Below, in pieces: positions 39,600-51,539 of a stretch of DNA of 64,000 bases. Source of the DNA: Takakia lepidozioides (lineage: Eukaryota; Streptophyta; Takakiopsida; Takakiales; Takakiaceae). The stretch covers positions 3,472,001 through 3,536,000 of the forward strand of contig CM060733.1 in assembly GCA_030704615.1 (NCBI GenBank), given 5' to 3'. Numbering within the stretch: position 1 is the stretch's first letter; each line of letters begins with the position of its first letter. Below the pieces are notes generated by a model that ran no database searches, had not been told where the DNA came from, and saw nothing but the letters and a program-made list of their open reading frames with translations. The translations under genes were made by a program, and so were the position numbers.

Positions 39600-40959
39600 A
39601 TTTCACTGGATTCTTGGACCTCGAAGCTGTTCGTACCAACAATTCCTCCCTGTCCGCCCAAAGCCCCATTGTTTGCCGCTCAGGAACTTGTAGTACGTGG
39701 CTTGCTGCATGATTGCTCTGTCGATGTCCTCCGTTGTGGCCGTCACTACGTCCACCAGATGTGCGGCAGAAGACGCTCGCCAGGAGGAGTGGACCGATTC
39801 TGCCATATTCGTGTTCGGCATGTCCGTGTCGGAATCCAAGCACCGCTCCTAGAAGGACACAAACAATGGTGAGGGACCAATCGAAATGTCCGTAACAGAA
39901 AGACAAATGAACGAAATTGACAGCAGCCTACCTCCCGCATGTACTGTCCGAACTGTCGATACCGAAAATGCCACCACCCCCAACCAGCTGTGCAATGCTC
40001 CCAGATTGGTTGTCTCCACTGCACCTGACGTGTTCCACCAAGCCCTCGATGATAGCAAACTTAACCTCCGCGTCATCAAATGTGGTGCATCCTTCCACGC
40101 CGTACAAAGGACACGGTGTTCAGCCTGGAATGAGCTAGCAACAAATTTGGTAGTGTAGTGGGATAGACTCTGCATCCAATGGAATCCACAGGATCTCTCT
40201 TTCCCCTCCATTGGAACATTGGGGTCCTCACCGTACACACGCCGCACCGCTGCCCAGTTGGCCTGAGCGTTGTCTGCCATGAATCCCCTGAAATTGGGCT
40301 CTGGCAATCCCGCCCTTGCCATCTGCTCGTTTATGCCCTCCCACAGATGCATCTCGGACTGTGTGTCCCCCTTTTCATCTCGCAGATTGCAATCGTCATG
40401 AGCCTCTTGGAGTGATAGTCATAAACATGCGCACCCATAGTCACCCACTGATGGTTTGTAATTCGCTTGATGTGATCAAACATCACCCAAGCATTCGACA
40501 AGTTTCCAGTTGTCATCGAGTGACCAAGTCGACTCCTCTCCCAGGCCCACACGTCGACATTTTGAAAATGTAACAACGATCGGATTCGCTGCCTTGCCCT
40601 GGAAACCTGCTACCTTGGATGTAGTCATATCCAGTCATTCGTTTCACCTCCAGGATTGAGTACATGTCCGACCCCCTGCCGAACTCCTGCTTGCAAGATA
40701 CGATGTGATTCCGCACATTCGGACTACAAACGTGCGAGACGGACTCCAAGAGGTCACGCATCTCGTCTTCGGTCAAGGGCTCTCGGTCGGAACCATCTTC
40801 AGACATGATTTTGCCAAGAGCAATCTTGTGGGCTGCCTTCAGCTGAATCTGCTTTGGTCTGGCTCCGGGGCTCAATTTCACCTCCTCTTTTATGATGTCG
40901 TGTGCTTCCTGCAGCCTCACGCATGTTGCCTCTCGCCAAGGGGTGGCAGTGGACCCCAA
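39600..40959 (-). pseudogene. Element 2 transposase DDE catalytic region (MULE type)
   Basis: Reading leftward: a helical lead (GSTATPWREATCVRLQEAHD, EDEMRDLLESVSHVCSPNVR), then the RNase-H-fold strands KRITNHQWVTMGAHVYDYHS and RLMTIAICEMK, the second catalytic Asp motif GFMADNAQANWAAVRRVYG, the C-x2-H motif CGFHWMQSL, and near 39800 the MULE-like NTNMAESVHSSWRAS. A shift in a G-run near 40352 and another near 39850 break the frame; part of this may be introns. The D..D..CxxH order matches Mutator-family transposases; the third acid cannot be placed with certainty. Confidence 0.65.
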
Positions 40960-40973
40960 CGTGTATGCAAGCT

Positions 40974-41960
40974 CTAGTCAAGTCCGGGAGCAAATGGATT
41001 ACGTAATATTGCTTGGCTCTGCACATGGACATGCACGTCGGTGGTTCTTTGCAATGTGCACACTTGAAAGAACCCGCAGGAGCTTGGCTGGAGACAATGA
41101 ATGGATGATGCGTTGTGCCAGTCCAATCCGTCTCGTTTCTCCCGCCCTCCTTTGGAGAGAAAGTGGAAGCAGGTGGGATTGAGGCACCTCAGCTTCCCCG
41201 CACAGAGGACATATCGTACACGAACACCATCAGCAATTTTCGTGCTACTGGTCTTCGTCACACACCAGGGTGTCCGTCATGCTTTCGATCCATGTCTGTT
41301 AACATCCCGGAGGCTTTGTTTGACGAAGAAACAGGTGGAAACTCGAAGATGACATTGCCATCGACTTCGGGGCAGAAACGTTACCTTTCTGACTGGGAAT
41401 TTGGCATAGTCGAGAGCAGCCAGCTCGGAGCGAGAACCATCGAGGTGATGTTGTCGTAGGAGCTGCACAATGGACCGGGTTGGAGTTATGCTCGAGGGCA
41501 CATGCGTAGCACCTACAGAGACGTCCATGCCGGATTTGAACGACCGTGTGGAGGACATGGGTACCTCAATGCAATCATCTTCCTCGTCGGAATGTCGAAT
41601 ACGTCCACACGAGAAGCTATGGAGGGTCTTGACGGTCCAGGTCGGGAATGATTATCGTTGCATACCTCTCTGTTGGCAGTGGCCGCCTCTCGGTTTCCGG
41701 ACTCCTTTGTGGATGGTGTGGGCAGCGACTGATTCGGAAAGGGAATGGGCATTCCCACAGCTCGGTACAGGATGGTGTCTGATGGGGGAACGTGCCATTC
41801 GATTCCGCAACCTCCGTCGTTACCTAGCACGACAATGGTCTCGTCAACCTGTCCAGGAACATCCTTCCTTTCTTCTTCCAAATAAACTGTGCCCGGTTTG
41901 AGCTTGAATTTGGAACAAAGGTAAGTTTCAGTCACTCTGCAAAGTCCTCCCTCGTTTGGG
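40974..41960 (-). pseudogene. Element 2 transposase N-terminal region with Cys-rich finger
   Basis: The first block (about 41950-41640) reads VTETYLCSKFKLKPGTVYLE and VDETIVVLGNDGGCGIEWHV. A second block near 41460-41280 is frame-broken, with LRQTKPPG readable. The third (41261-40974) carries a probable zinc finger: RVRYVLCAGKLRCLNPTCFH, then SSCGFFQVCTLQ. A CxNPxC knuckle after a VRYxxC strand resembles the FLYWCH/WRKY-GCM type DNA-binding fingers that precede MULE DDE domains (family knowledge). Splice sites were not resolved. Confidence 0.5.
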
Positions 41961-42399
41961 ATCCAGGCTCTCCCAAGTTGCGGAGGACAGCAAACTATAG
42001 CGTAGGAATTCGGAGCCATCGAACACCGCACGGAGTTGGCAAGTGCGAGGTTCAGTATAGCGACAGACCAAGGCTCACAGGCACCATGCGGAGTCCATCG
42101 ACGATTGGAAGTCGCACATTGAAGTGGAAAGTATTGTTTCAAGCTACATGCATGAAGGTGGGAGGTTTGATTCCATAGCCAGTAAGTATGACAATGATGG
42201 CCGATTCGGCGACGAAATAACATCTCCTGACAGTCTCCTGAGGGTGGATCCAGCAGTATTCTCGGTGCAGACAGGAACGTTCGCACTGACAAGTGCCAGG
42301 ACTGTTGTTAAAACGGTCAGACAACCAAGTTGTGCTCATCAAGACTGGCCGCAATCCAACATCACCGATTTCCGTCCGGGGGAAACCTTTATACTCTCC

Positions 42400-43870
42400 A
42401 GAACGGAAATGCGGTAACGCATTTCCATCCAGCAAGCACGGTATGTGAAGGTGAACGGAAATGCGGTACCGCATTTCCGTTCTGATTGAGAATTATGAAC
42501 AACGGGAACAGAAATGCGGCACCGCATTTCCGTCCGAGTCGCACTTTTCCGACATTCCAGAACGGAAATGCGGCGCCGCATTTCCATTTTGTATCTGATG
42601 CATGGAGCTGAGGGATAGAAATGCTGCAGCACATTTCCGTCCTTAAACATTCATACTCTCGGAAATGCGTAATTTCCATGCACGGTATGTGAAGGTGGAA
42701 CGGAAATGCGGTACCGCATTTCCGTTCTGATTGAGAATTATGAACAACGGGAACAGAAATGCGGCACCGCATTTCCGTCCGAGTCGCACTTTTCGACATT
42801 CCAGAACGGAAATGCGGCGCCGCATTTCCATTTTGTATCTGATGCATGGAGCCGAGTGCGATTCCGACAGCTTCATACAGCGCAATTCCGACCGCTTGAG
42901 ACATTCATACTATCCAGAACGGAAATGCGGCACCGCATTTCCGTTCTGACTGAAAATCGTGAACCATCGAACTGAAATGCGGCACGCATTTCCATCCGAG
43001 TCGCACCTCCCAACATTCCAGAACGGAAATGCGGCACCGCATTTCCGTTCTGATGAAAGAACATCGGAACTGAAATGCGGTACCGCATTTCCGTCGGAGT
43101 CGCGACATGAAATGCGGCGCCGCATTTCCGTTCATGGAAACGAAAATGCGGCACGCATTTCCGCCAGGTCAGACGTTAATACTCTACAGAACGGAAATGC
43201 GGTACCGCATTTCCGTTCTGACTGAAAATCGTGCGCAACGGGAACAGAAATGCGGCACCATTTCCGTCCATCGAGTCGCACCTTCCGACATTCTAGAACG
43301 GAAATGCGGCGCCGCATTTCCGTTTTCTATATGGGGCCTGGAGCTGTGCTACGGAAATGTGTTGCCGCATTTCCATCCATGTGAGACCTTCAAACTTTCA
43401 GACCGGAAATGCGGCACCGCATTTCTTCCAGGTGAGACCTCTATACTTTCCCGAACGGAAATGTGGCACGCATTTCCATTCATCAACTAACGTATGTCGG
43501 AACGAAATGCGGGTACCGCATTTCCGTTCACATTGAAAATCATGAACACACGGGAACTGAAATGTTGTGCCTCATTCCCGTCCCAATCGCACCTTTCGAC
43601 ATTCCAGAACGGAAATGCGGCGCCGCATTTCCCTTTTGAATCTCATGGAGCTGTGGGACGGAAATGCGGCACCGTATTTCCGTTCAACAACTAAGGTATG
43701 TGAAGGTGGAACGGAAATGCGGTGCCGCATTTTCTTCCAACAAGTACGGATGTGTAGCTTCGTGATGGTACTTAACGGAAATGCGGCGCCGCATTCGCAT
43801 TTTCGCTCCAACTCATCAGACGCTGGGACGGAAATGCCTTGAAATGTGAACACGTGGAGCAACGGAATTG
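42400..43870. repeat. Element 2 central palindrome array (about 27 copies of AAATGCGG-NN-CCGCATTT)
   Basis: Between the divergent transposase and methyltransferase genes lie about 27 dyads GGAAATGCGG-NN-CCGCATTTCC, roughly 50 bases apart. The two central bases vary between CA, CG, TA and TG, and the arms tolerate few changes. Linkers are related (GTTCTGACTGAAAATCGTGA; GAGTCGCACCTTCCGACATTC). Some copies have lost one central base (GCGGCACGCATTT). Open frames across the region follow the repeat on both strands and are not genes. Each copy could form a 10-bp stem hairpin or bind a dimeric protein. Confidence 0.95.
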
Positions 43871-44229
43871 CTGCACATGTCGGCACTCTATCTGACTGAA
43901 GGGGCATGAGGCGGCGCGGCCTGACCGTTGGATAATGATGTTGTTTTTCGGACGGCAGGCGTACCCTGAACGATTCGAATTTCGTAATGACGCAAACTCC
44001 ACGAGGAGACACTTCGTCCAACCCTTTCGAACCCAAGTGGTGCATCACCGCCGTTTCATCTACTTTTGTCGTGTCTCCTCAGTCACCCCTCTCGCGCCCT
44101 TTCCATCTGCACTCTTTGCCCCTTTTCCCTCTCTGTTCTTCTTATGCTCGAACCTGAGAGGGGGGAGTTCGTGCACCAGACAGGAGACCTCGTCGCAAGC
44201 TCCGGAAATTATACTTCGGACGTAGGCCA

Positions 44230-45659
44230 ATGCCGAAGGGGAGGAAGCAGATGCGTCTACAGGAGGAGATTGCCATCTCCGAGCAGCAGGCCACTCAGGC
44301 AACCCAGCCACCAGTGAGAGCTCCATGCGATCGGGCTGCGCGCAGCTGATCGAGCACCGAACCCCCCATTTTGCTTCTGTAATTCTTAGACTGAATGCTA
44401 GGAGACTTGAATGCAGAACATGTTTGCATGCCTAACAGGAAAGGTGGACGTGCTGGAGGGATCGCAGGAATCCGAAGAGCCGCAGGAAGAGTCCGAGGAG
44501 CTAGCTGCAGCACGTACACCCACCCGATCCCCGAGCGCGGGTATTCCTGCCGGGCCTAGCCCTGTGCGATTCAAAGACGCGTCTTCGAAGGGCAAGTTCA
44601 AAGCCCAGAGATCGACTCGCGTTCTTTCGGTCATGGAGAATCGCCAGCAGGGGTCGGGCCCTTCTCCAGCAAAGTCGAAGAAGAAGCAGCCCGTCCCTCT
44701 ACTGGCTTCTGAACCGGCTCAGGCCGATCACCCCAACGCGAATGAAGCAGCAGGGTAAAGACAGATTCAATTGCAGCAGACACCTTCACCTGCAAGGATG
44801 AGGAAGCAGAAGGCAATCAGGGCGACGGCGAACAATCTCCCGCAAAACCGCTTCCACGAGCTGAAGCTCAGTTCCTGGAGGATTTCCCCGCCTGCAGATG
44901 TTGGGCCGACTCTGCTGCAGCGAAGGCAATGGGATCGACCGTTGATCTCGATTTGGTACCGGAGGAGGGTGCTGCCGCTCAACGTTCGCAGCAAGACCTC
45001 ACCACCGATGAGCAAGCAGGCCCGGAGGAGGCCTCTGCAATGGCAGAATTGCCCGCAGACAGGCCCCAGAGTGCAGCTCCAGTTGAGGATGCTCCAGCTG
45101 CTCAGCCACTACCGGCACCTACAGACATGTCTCCGGAGGATTTCAAAAGTGCAGCGGATAAAATGTTGGAGGAGACACACAGTAGCATTGGCAGAGTTCT
45201 GGGCAGCAGGGTATTCCAGCGGACTCTTCGAATCCCACTCTGTCGCATGGTCTCCCTTCCCATCGTCAGGCAGGCCCTTCCCGGAGATGTGGATAAGCTC
45301 AAGTTCGCATTTCGAGAAGGGTACCGTCTGGGATCGGCAGCGTTTTACGTTTCCATTGAGAATGAGGACGGCGAAACTCGTGGACCCACTGCCGATGAAT
45401 TGTCAACGTGGGATACCCACTGGCACACTCGCAACGACGAATTCGAGGCGACGCTGAAGGGTGATCCAGACTTCGGCCATATGTCGGTAAAATGTTCTTT
45501 GTGTGGGACGGGAATCACCGACTTCTCGCCTGGTGGGAGTACATCAAGCAGAACCATGCCAAGCACATTGGCTGGCATTACATGGTGGAGTGTGTCATCC
45601 TCAAGGTGAAGGCGGCAGACTCCTCCCTGCTCAAGAATGCCATGGCGGACCTCAACTCG
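44230..45659 (+). pseudogene. Element 2 ParB-methyltransferase gene: N-terminal exons and ParB-like domain
   Basis: Starts at MPKGRKQMRLQEEIAISEQQ (44230). An intron with donor GTGAGA and acceptor AACAG (44440) leads to a basic/acidic linker (DVLEGSQESEEPQEESEELA). A further frame change near 44757 leads to the domain from about 45120: RVFQRTLRIPLCRMVSLPIV, DKLKFAFREGYRLGSAAFYV, and, after a one-base shift near 45485, GKMFFVWDGNHRLLAWWEYI and HYMVECVILKVKAADSSLLK. DGNHRL is the signature loop of ParB/sulfiredoxin-like domains, which in bacterial and phage proteins is often fused to DNA methyltransferases. The donor at 45659 is CTC|GTAAGATA. Confidence 0.65.
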
Positions 45660-45770
45660 TAAGATACTCATACCCTCCCTAGCACGTTCGAAATGCGGTG
45701 CCGCATTTCGGTTTCCATTCTGGTTTGTTTCCGTGCTTCCGTGTACTGAACTGGAGAGTGTGCCTTGCAG

Positions 45771-47440
45771 GGTCACTGAGAATGCGTACGTGCATACCCA
45801 CATGGCACATATGCTGTACAGGGTGAGGAAAACTGGTCTCACTGATCCGCAGATGTTTGCGGAAATGCTGGAGCCCGAGCTCATTCAGAAAGCCGTTGCA
45901 AAAACAGACCGGACATGGTATCGTCTCACTATGGATGGAATGGTGGAGGTGATATACGAAGTAAGTCGTCCTCCAATTTCCCTCTGCTCATCCTTCCCCA
46001 ATTTCAGTAATTTTCCACATGAATCGAATGTAACGCTTCTGCATGTTTTTGTTGGCAGTCAAACATCAAGCTGGATTTGGCCCATGCCAAACGCTTCTTC
46101 ATGGAAAGTGAGGGGCAGGTCAAAACGTTGCAGTCATTGACTGAGCACTTGAAGGAAGCCGGTGTCAAGTCCAGAACCAAATACAAGTCAAAGCTTGTGA
46201 AGCTGGTGGCAATTGCAGATCCGGCACTTGGAAAGGACTTCATCCCCGAGATTGCAAAACACTATTCTCGGGCCATGCAGCCGACCATGCAATTGGAGAA
46301 ACTGCATCACCTCTCAACGGCATGTGTGGAGGCGAAAGAGAAGGTGAGGTTTCAATGCACTGAAGTTCCTTCCTAGCAATAGCCACTCTCTTCCAGCTCC
46401 TGACATTGGATCGGAAATGGCAGACACGGTGGCTGTCGATCTGGAATGCATCCGAGAGCATAAGGACAATGTGGTCTTTTCCACTCGAAGTTTCCGACCC
46501 TGCAGTGGATGTGTGGCTCAACCGCATGACTTGGTGGTTCCAGGTAATTCAAGGTACTTCCCCAGATTTGCTTTTCTGAAATGAATTCCCTGAACTGCTA
46601 CGTGACAATGCATTTGGGAATCGCAGGTAATGTCGAATGCGAAGGAGCAAGTCGTAATGCACACAAATTCGTTCGGCTTGTACGTCAAATGGGATGGAAC
46701 ACAGACATTGGAAGACTACGTGACACGTTTCAGATGTGCGTACAAGGACAACCTTTTCGCCAGAGAGCTACAGACAGCAAGAAGGAGCGTGGAGTTTACA
46801 CATCAGGAGGAGCGGGGAAAGCTGCAATGCGAATTGTTTACAGGTGAAGCACAGCTGCCCTTGTATGCGAAGCCTGGTTACGAGGTTTGTCTCCCGAAAT
46901 GCGGCACCGCATTCGCATTTATGTTTTCGGTGGCACTCTGCGAGTGGTTGGTCTCAACTTTTGCTCACGCATGCTGACTGCCTTGCAGGTATATGAAATA
47001 CGTGCTCCTTCAGACAGGGGCCCTGGCTCAAGAGCCCCCGTTCTTCATGGCTTGGACCGTGGCGGGCCCAAGCTGTGTCTACACACCCGAGATGCAGAAA
47101 CAATGGCATCCCGCGCATCTCGTTGGATGCCCGTGGTACCTGGACATGTCTGGCGGTATTGTTGACGAGTCTGAGAAAGATCTGCACGCCTTGGCAGAAG
47201 AGAAGAGAAAGGAAAGACGTGTCCCTGCTGGGCCAAAGTCGGCAAAGGAATCTGCTGCTCTGGAAGAATCCAGAAAGGCAGCTGAGATGGCACAAAAGAC
47301 GGTGGATGCAGCTGTGCAGGCCCAACAGAAGGGGTCGAAGAAGAGGACTCGCCAGCAAGGAGCAGCTGTTGTGACACCCGCCAAAACGAAGAAGCAGAAA
47401 CAGCCTGTTCAGGAAGAGGGTGAGGAAGAGGACTCCGATG
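45771..47440 (+). pseudogene. Element 2 ParB-methyltransferase gene: central exons
   Basis: Five exons with good GT-AG borders: 45771-45960 (AYVHTHMAHMLYRVRKTGLT), 46059-46344 (LAHAKRFFMESEGQVKTLQS, YKSKLVKLVAIADPALGKDF), 46397-46541 (DVWLNRMTWWFQ), 46628-46882 (MHTNSFGLYVKWDGTQTLED) and from 46989 (VLLQTGALAQEPPFFMAWTV). The last ends in a basic coiled segment (KKRTRQQGAAVVTPAKTKKQ) and an acidic run. No domain is recognised; it is a linker of several hundred residues between the ParB-like and methyltransferase domains. The first and last introns (45660-45770, 46883-46988) each carry one element palindrome. Confidence 0.6.
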
Positions 47441-49261
47441 GAGACTTTGCAACCAGCCCACCCCCCAAACGCAGGCTGCCTCCCCTGTGCCCACCGTTGT
47501 CACGAGAGGCACGAGAACTGGCTCGGCAAAGAAGGCACTCTTCAACCCCCCAGGGGGGCACCCTTTCGAGCCGGTGGAAATGAAGAGGCCGAAAGTGGCT
47601 CCCGAAACAGTAGTCCAGTGTGTAAATGAGAGTTTCTTGGCGGCTTTGGATGGACGGGCAGCCAAGTTGGCATACATGAAGACCATGGAGGGTCTGAAGG
47701 GCAGAGCACTGAAGAAGGCGACTGCCGAAGAGCCTTCCGACACCCCAGGATTTCAGAATATGGTCTCGTTCTTTGAGAGGGTGTGTGCAGACAAGGATTG
47801 TAGGAGGGGCGGAAATGCCACCGAGTGGTCTTGCGATATGATCATCTTGGATATTCCGGACGGAGAGCCTGTGGAAGGACTGCAAGCTTTGCCATCTTGG
47901 AACAGGTACTCGGAGGACTTTTGGAAGAAAGGATTCGGGCTTGCCCGCATGGTGTTGGACGACAGAGGCTGTGTGGTTGTCCTGGCGAGCAGAGGAAAAA
48001 ACACTCAGACAGGAATTGCGAAGTGGACCCGCAAGCGCCGTCCCGATTCTGAAAAAGAAGTGGACGTGCATCAACACACTGGGCCTTCGGTCGGAAGGGA
48101 AGAAGGTGATTACGACACTGGCACTCGTCCATTCATTTGCTTGGGTGTTTTCAAATGCGGTGCCGCATTCGGTTTCTAATCGTTTCCCCCTGTGTATGCA
48201 GACGAAGCAGTTCGATGCATACTGCTTTGTGAAGGAGAACTCCACCTTTGCTTTCCGGAAGGAGGAGGAAAGGTTGACCCGAACTGCGACCCCCTCGATT
48301 ACGACGTTCTGTTCAACAACGTTCCCAAGGAACTTCTCCCTCATAGCCTCACTTCAACGGAACCCCTGCGGTACTCACGGACTCGGAGCCCTGCCTTCAT
48401 TCAGACAATTATGGAGACATGCACAGACGTGGAGGGCACAGTGCTCGACCTCATCTGTGGGACAGGTATGCAGAATCTTGATCTCTGCTGTTCTGCAAAT
48501 TCTCGTTAGGATGTAGTTCGCAACATCTGAAGCGCCATGTGGTAATGTGTGGATGGCATTGTAACAGGTGCCTCAATGTGGGCTGGGCGGTTTTCCGACC
48601 GGCACCTCTTTGCCTACGAGGAGGATTCATCCGTGTGGGGATCCCATCTGGAAGGGCTGCAACGGAATGTTAAGGCTCCCGACAGAGCGGAAGTCTCCTC
48701 GGATTCGTCGGAGTCCGAGGAAGACACAGTGGACATTGATGCGGAGGAGAACCCGGATACGAGTGAGTGCAAACATTGTAAGTTTGCAAAGCCTTCTGGG
48801 TCATTTTTGTCAAACGAATTTCCCGACTGTGGTTCTCATTAGTCTCGTTGATGATTGTCATGTGCAGGATTGCAGGGTCCGGGTCGAAACATGTAGGGCC
48901 TACACTTCCTGCCAGGAAGAATGTCCCGTTCTTTGCGAGGGCCGACTTCATGACGAGCCCGGTGAGGGACTACTCCCTTCCTAGTTATGCAGCTAAACTC
49001 GCAAATACAGCGATTAGAAGAAGTGAGAATCCCAGTAAAGTAGAGCAGATTTTGGAGAGGGCTAGGGAGGACAGAAGGATAAGGAAAGAGTTGGCAGCAG
49101 CTCAGACAGGTAGACGGGTACGAAAGTACATATGTGATTCAGCGGATGAGAGCGACGCAGACAGGGAGGAAGACGACCCAACGGAGGTGAGATGGACAGT
49201 TCCGCAAGGGGAAGATGGGATTTTCGAAAGCCTGGCCAACGAGCAGTCCGCTAGGAGATGA
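47440..49261 (+). pseudogene. Element 2 ParB-methyltransferase gene: beta-class MTase-like domain and tail
   Basis: Order of motifs is catalytic first, SAM-binding second, as in beta-class N6-adenine/N4-cytosine methyltransferases. Motif IV-like: CDMIILDIPDG (47835), where DPPW/DPPY is expected, then KGFGLARMVLDDRGCVVVLA. After an intron (48106-48201, containing a palindrome) DPLDYDVLFNNVPKELLPHS, then SPAFIQTIMETCTDVEGTVL and motif I DLICGTG (48450). An intron (48467-48568) leads to GASMWAGRFSDRHLFAYEED. A final exon has SLPSYAAKLANTAIR and an Asp/Glu tail. Frame changes near 47480, 48000 and 48270 suggest decay or unresolved splicing. The DIPDG motif argues against normal catalysis. Confidence 0.65.
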
Positions 49262-50215
49262 GAAAGGCATGAGGGGGTGGAGGCGAGCAGGACAGTCCTA
49301 GAACAGGATGAGGATTCGGATGATTTTCAAGATTAATAGAATTTAATGAAGTCTCTGTAAATGTAAATTCTCTTCCAGAGTATATAAAGGAAATTCTGCC
49401 AGACATTCGTGACCCCTCTCAGTGTGCATTCCAGCCACACAATCGCTCAAACCACGACGCTCCCAAAATCAGAAATGGAGCACCGCAATTCCAAAATTTT
49501 GGCAACTCTAAGAACCTCTTTTGGAAATGCGGCACCGCATTTCCAAAACAGGGAGGGACTAAATTTTTCCATTTCAATGTTGGCATAGTAAAAGTAATCG
49601 GCCGATTGGAAATGCGGTGCCGCATTTCCAAAATTTCCTTTGTCCACACGCCAGTTTTGCCTCTCCCTCATGCATGGATGCCACCACGCTTACAGAGGTC
49701 GAACAAGGAGGTGAACAAGGAGGTCGAGATGGCGGAATTGAAAATGCGGTGCCGCATTTCCATATTGGGGATGGTCGTTGTTCGAACTGCAGGCCCATCA
49801 GCAAAAATTGGCACCGCATTCCATTGTAAAAAAAAAGTCGATGACAGACATGGAAATGCGGCGCCGCATTTCCAGAACGGACATCGCAATTTGTCCATTT
49901 GCAGACCCTCTCACGGAAATGCGGTAACGCATTCCATCGCGCTGGTCGGAAATGTCACACTTTTCGAAGTGTTGGACGGAAATGCGGCACCGCATTCCCT
50001 TGTCCAAAAAGAAGTTTCCATTGCCAAGCTGGAAATGCGTCGCCGCATTTGCAATGCCAACCTCGTTGTCTGTCCAATTTATAGACCCGTGTTGGTATTT
50101 CGTGTACCTGGACGGAAATGATGCACCGCATTTCATTGTCCGACACTGAAATGCGGTTCATACATTTCCATGTCGGCATGGAAATTCGGTGCCGCATTTC
50201 AATGTCCGACATGGC
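49262..50215. repeat. Element 2 second palindrome field
   Basis: Downstream of the methyltransferase stop come about ten more AAATGCGG-NN-CCGCATTT dyads (near 49526, 49610, 49742, 49855, 49918, 49980, 50033, 50116, 50150 and 50187). Spacing is irregular, 40-130 bases, and several have a damaged arm. A likely poly(A) region (TTAATAGAATTTAATGAAG, near 49335) precedes them. No gene is supported. Confidence 0.85.
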
Positions 50216-50457
50216 GTTACTCTGGTATATTCTTGACACATGACTCACATACCGGTTTACTCTGCTATATTCATCCGGACAGACACATTGTAGAAATGAG
50301 ACATCAAATTGTAAACAGTGGCCAATTCCGACAGTTATTCAACACAATGAAACACAATCATACAGAAGTGAGGTACGATGGGTTTATTGATCGGACACGA
50401 TGTCTCACATTTACCAACTGCAGACAAAACTAAGCCCTTCCTCCTTCTACATGGGCT

Positions 50458-51140
50458 TCACCAAGTCGACGGAACTTCGATACCCCTCAAAACAAGCTCA
50501 TCACTGCTGCGGCACCTCGAGGTAAACTGCAATTCAGTCGTTCTGCTGCCCTTGCTGGATCCGACGACAATGTCATGTCCATCAATGATACCACCATCAT
50601 ACATTGACAAGGTCACTGTGGGCCTCATGTGCCCGTGCGATTCGTCTTCGCAACTCAGCCGAATGTCTCCATACACTGGAAGAACGGAGTGATCTGCACG
50701 TATATAGTTTCCCCGGTGCCGTCCTCCCTGGTCCACTGGCAGCAGTTCCAGCGCCAAAGCGAGGTCGTGCGTGATCTGTCCGGCATCCCTTTCCAGCTTG
50801 GTATATCGAGGTCAACAATTTTCAGGACCCACAGACCGCATTGACCCTCGCCCTCACCTCGCTCAAAGCGGTAATAGCCCTCCAGATACTCCATTGCGCG
50901 CAAAGACTCTTGCTTGATTCCAGCAGCGTCTGTGAAAACAGAGAGCCAGACAATGATGTCTCCTGATTCTGGTTTGAACATAGCATAATCGTGGCCATGA
51001 TAAGGGCAGTCGGCTGGATTTCGGCGGCACGGCATCCTTGAAAAAGAGTAGCGGAGTACGCTCAATGACAGCAGCTCCCGGATGGAGGAGGAGCAGCGCG
51101 GTGGCTGGAAAAAGTTCAAGCTAACGCTGCAATTCCTCAC
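50458..51140 (-). CDS. Element 2 small protein 1 (DYAM/SGDI family, unknown)
   Basis: The frame reads RMPCRRNPADCPYHGHDYAM, SGDIIVWLSVFTDAAGIKQE, YLEGYYRFERGEGEGQCGLW, then WRWNCCQWTREDGTGETIY. In a second frame (near 50690-50560) it continues VYGDIRLSCEDESH and LSMYDGGIIDGHDIVV. The same blocks occur in the plus-strand gene at 51540-52097. A Cys-rich N-terminal motif (CxxNxxDCP) and a W-x-C-C-x-W motif could be structural or metal sites. I do not recognise the family. One shift at about 50755 separates the two parts. Confidence 0.5.
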
Positions 51141-51539
51141 AAAACACTCCAGGGCACATTTAAATTTCCCCCCTACAGGATCCTGGACCGATGAAGATTG
51201 GCTGCTTCATGAATGTAGCCGTTTCAGTTTCCTACCCTGCCATGCAAACTATGGGCACTCACTGCCAGGTGGGCCGATAGCCACTGGACACGACGAAGTC
51301 CATCCCTCTTCGATGTAAATGCGGCGCCGAATTTCCATCCGGGGGATGGACTTTGTGGCAGATCTCAAACATAACTGTTGATGAGAAAGATGTATGGGTT
51401 CATCCACCGCCGCGTGATGAACACGTTCCACCTCCGTCGGTGGGTACGTGGGACCAGATGCTCCATTATTGGAGGCCGGACTGCTCTTCCGCTTCGCATC
51501 ATTTCCAAAATCTAAGGGCTTCGTAGCTGTCCGCAAGGT

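Noticed and set aside
38851-39906. 351-residue minus-strand frame as a separate gene
   Set aside because: Most of it lies out of register with the transposase blocks that are conserved with Element 1. Only its last ~60 residues belong to the transposase.
42339-43842. Overlapping frames on both strands through the AAATGCGG array
   Set aside because: They follow the palindrome on either strand (RTEMRCRISV and NGNAAPHFRS words) and have no independent coding signal.
47409-48344. 311-residue minus-strand frame
   Set aside because: It is antisense to the methyltransferase exons, whose motifs are conserved with Element 1. No domain is recognisable on the minus strand.
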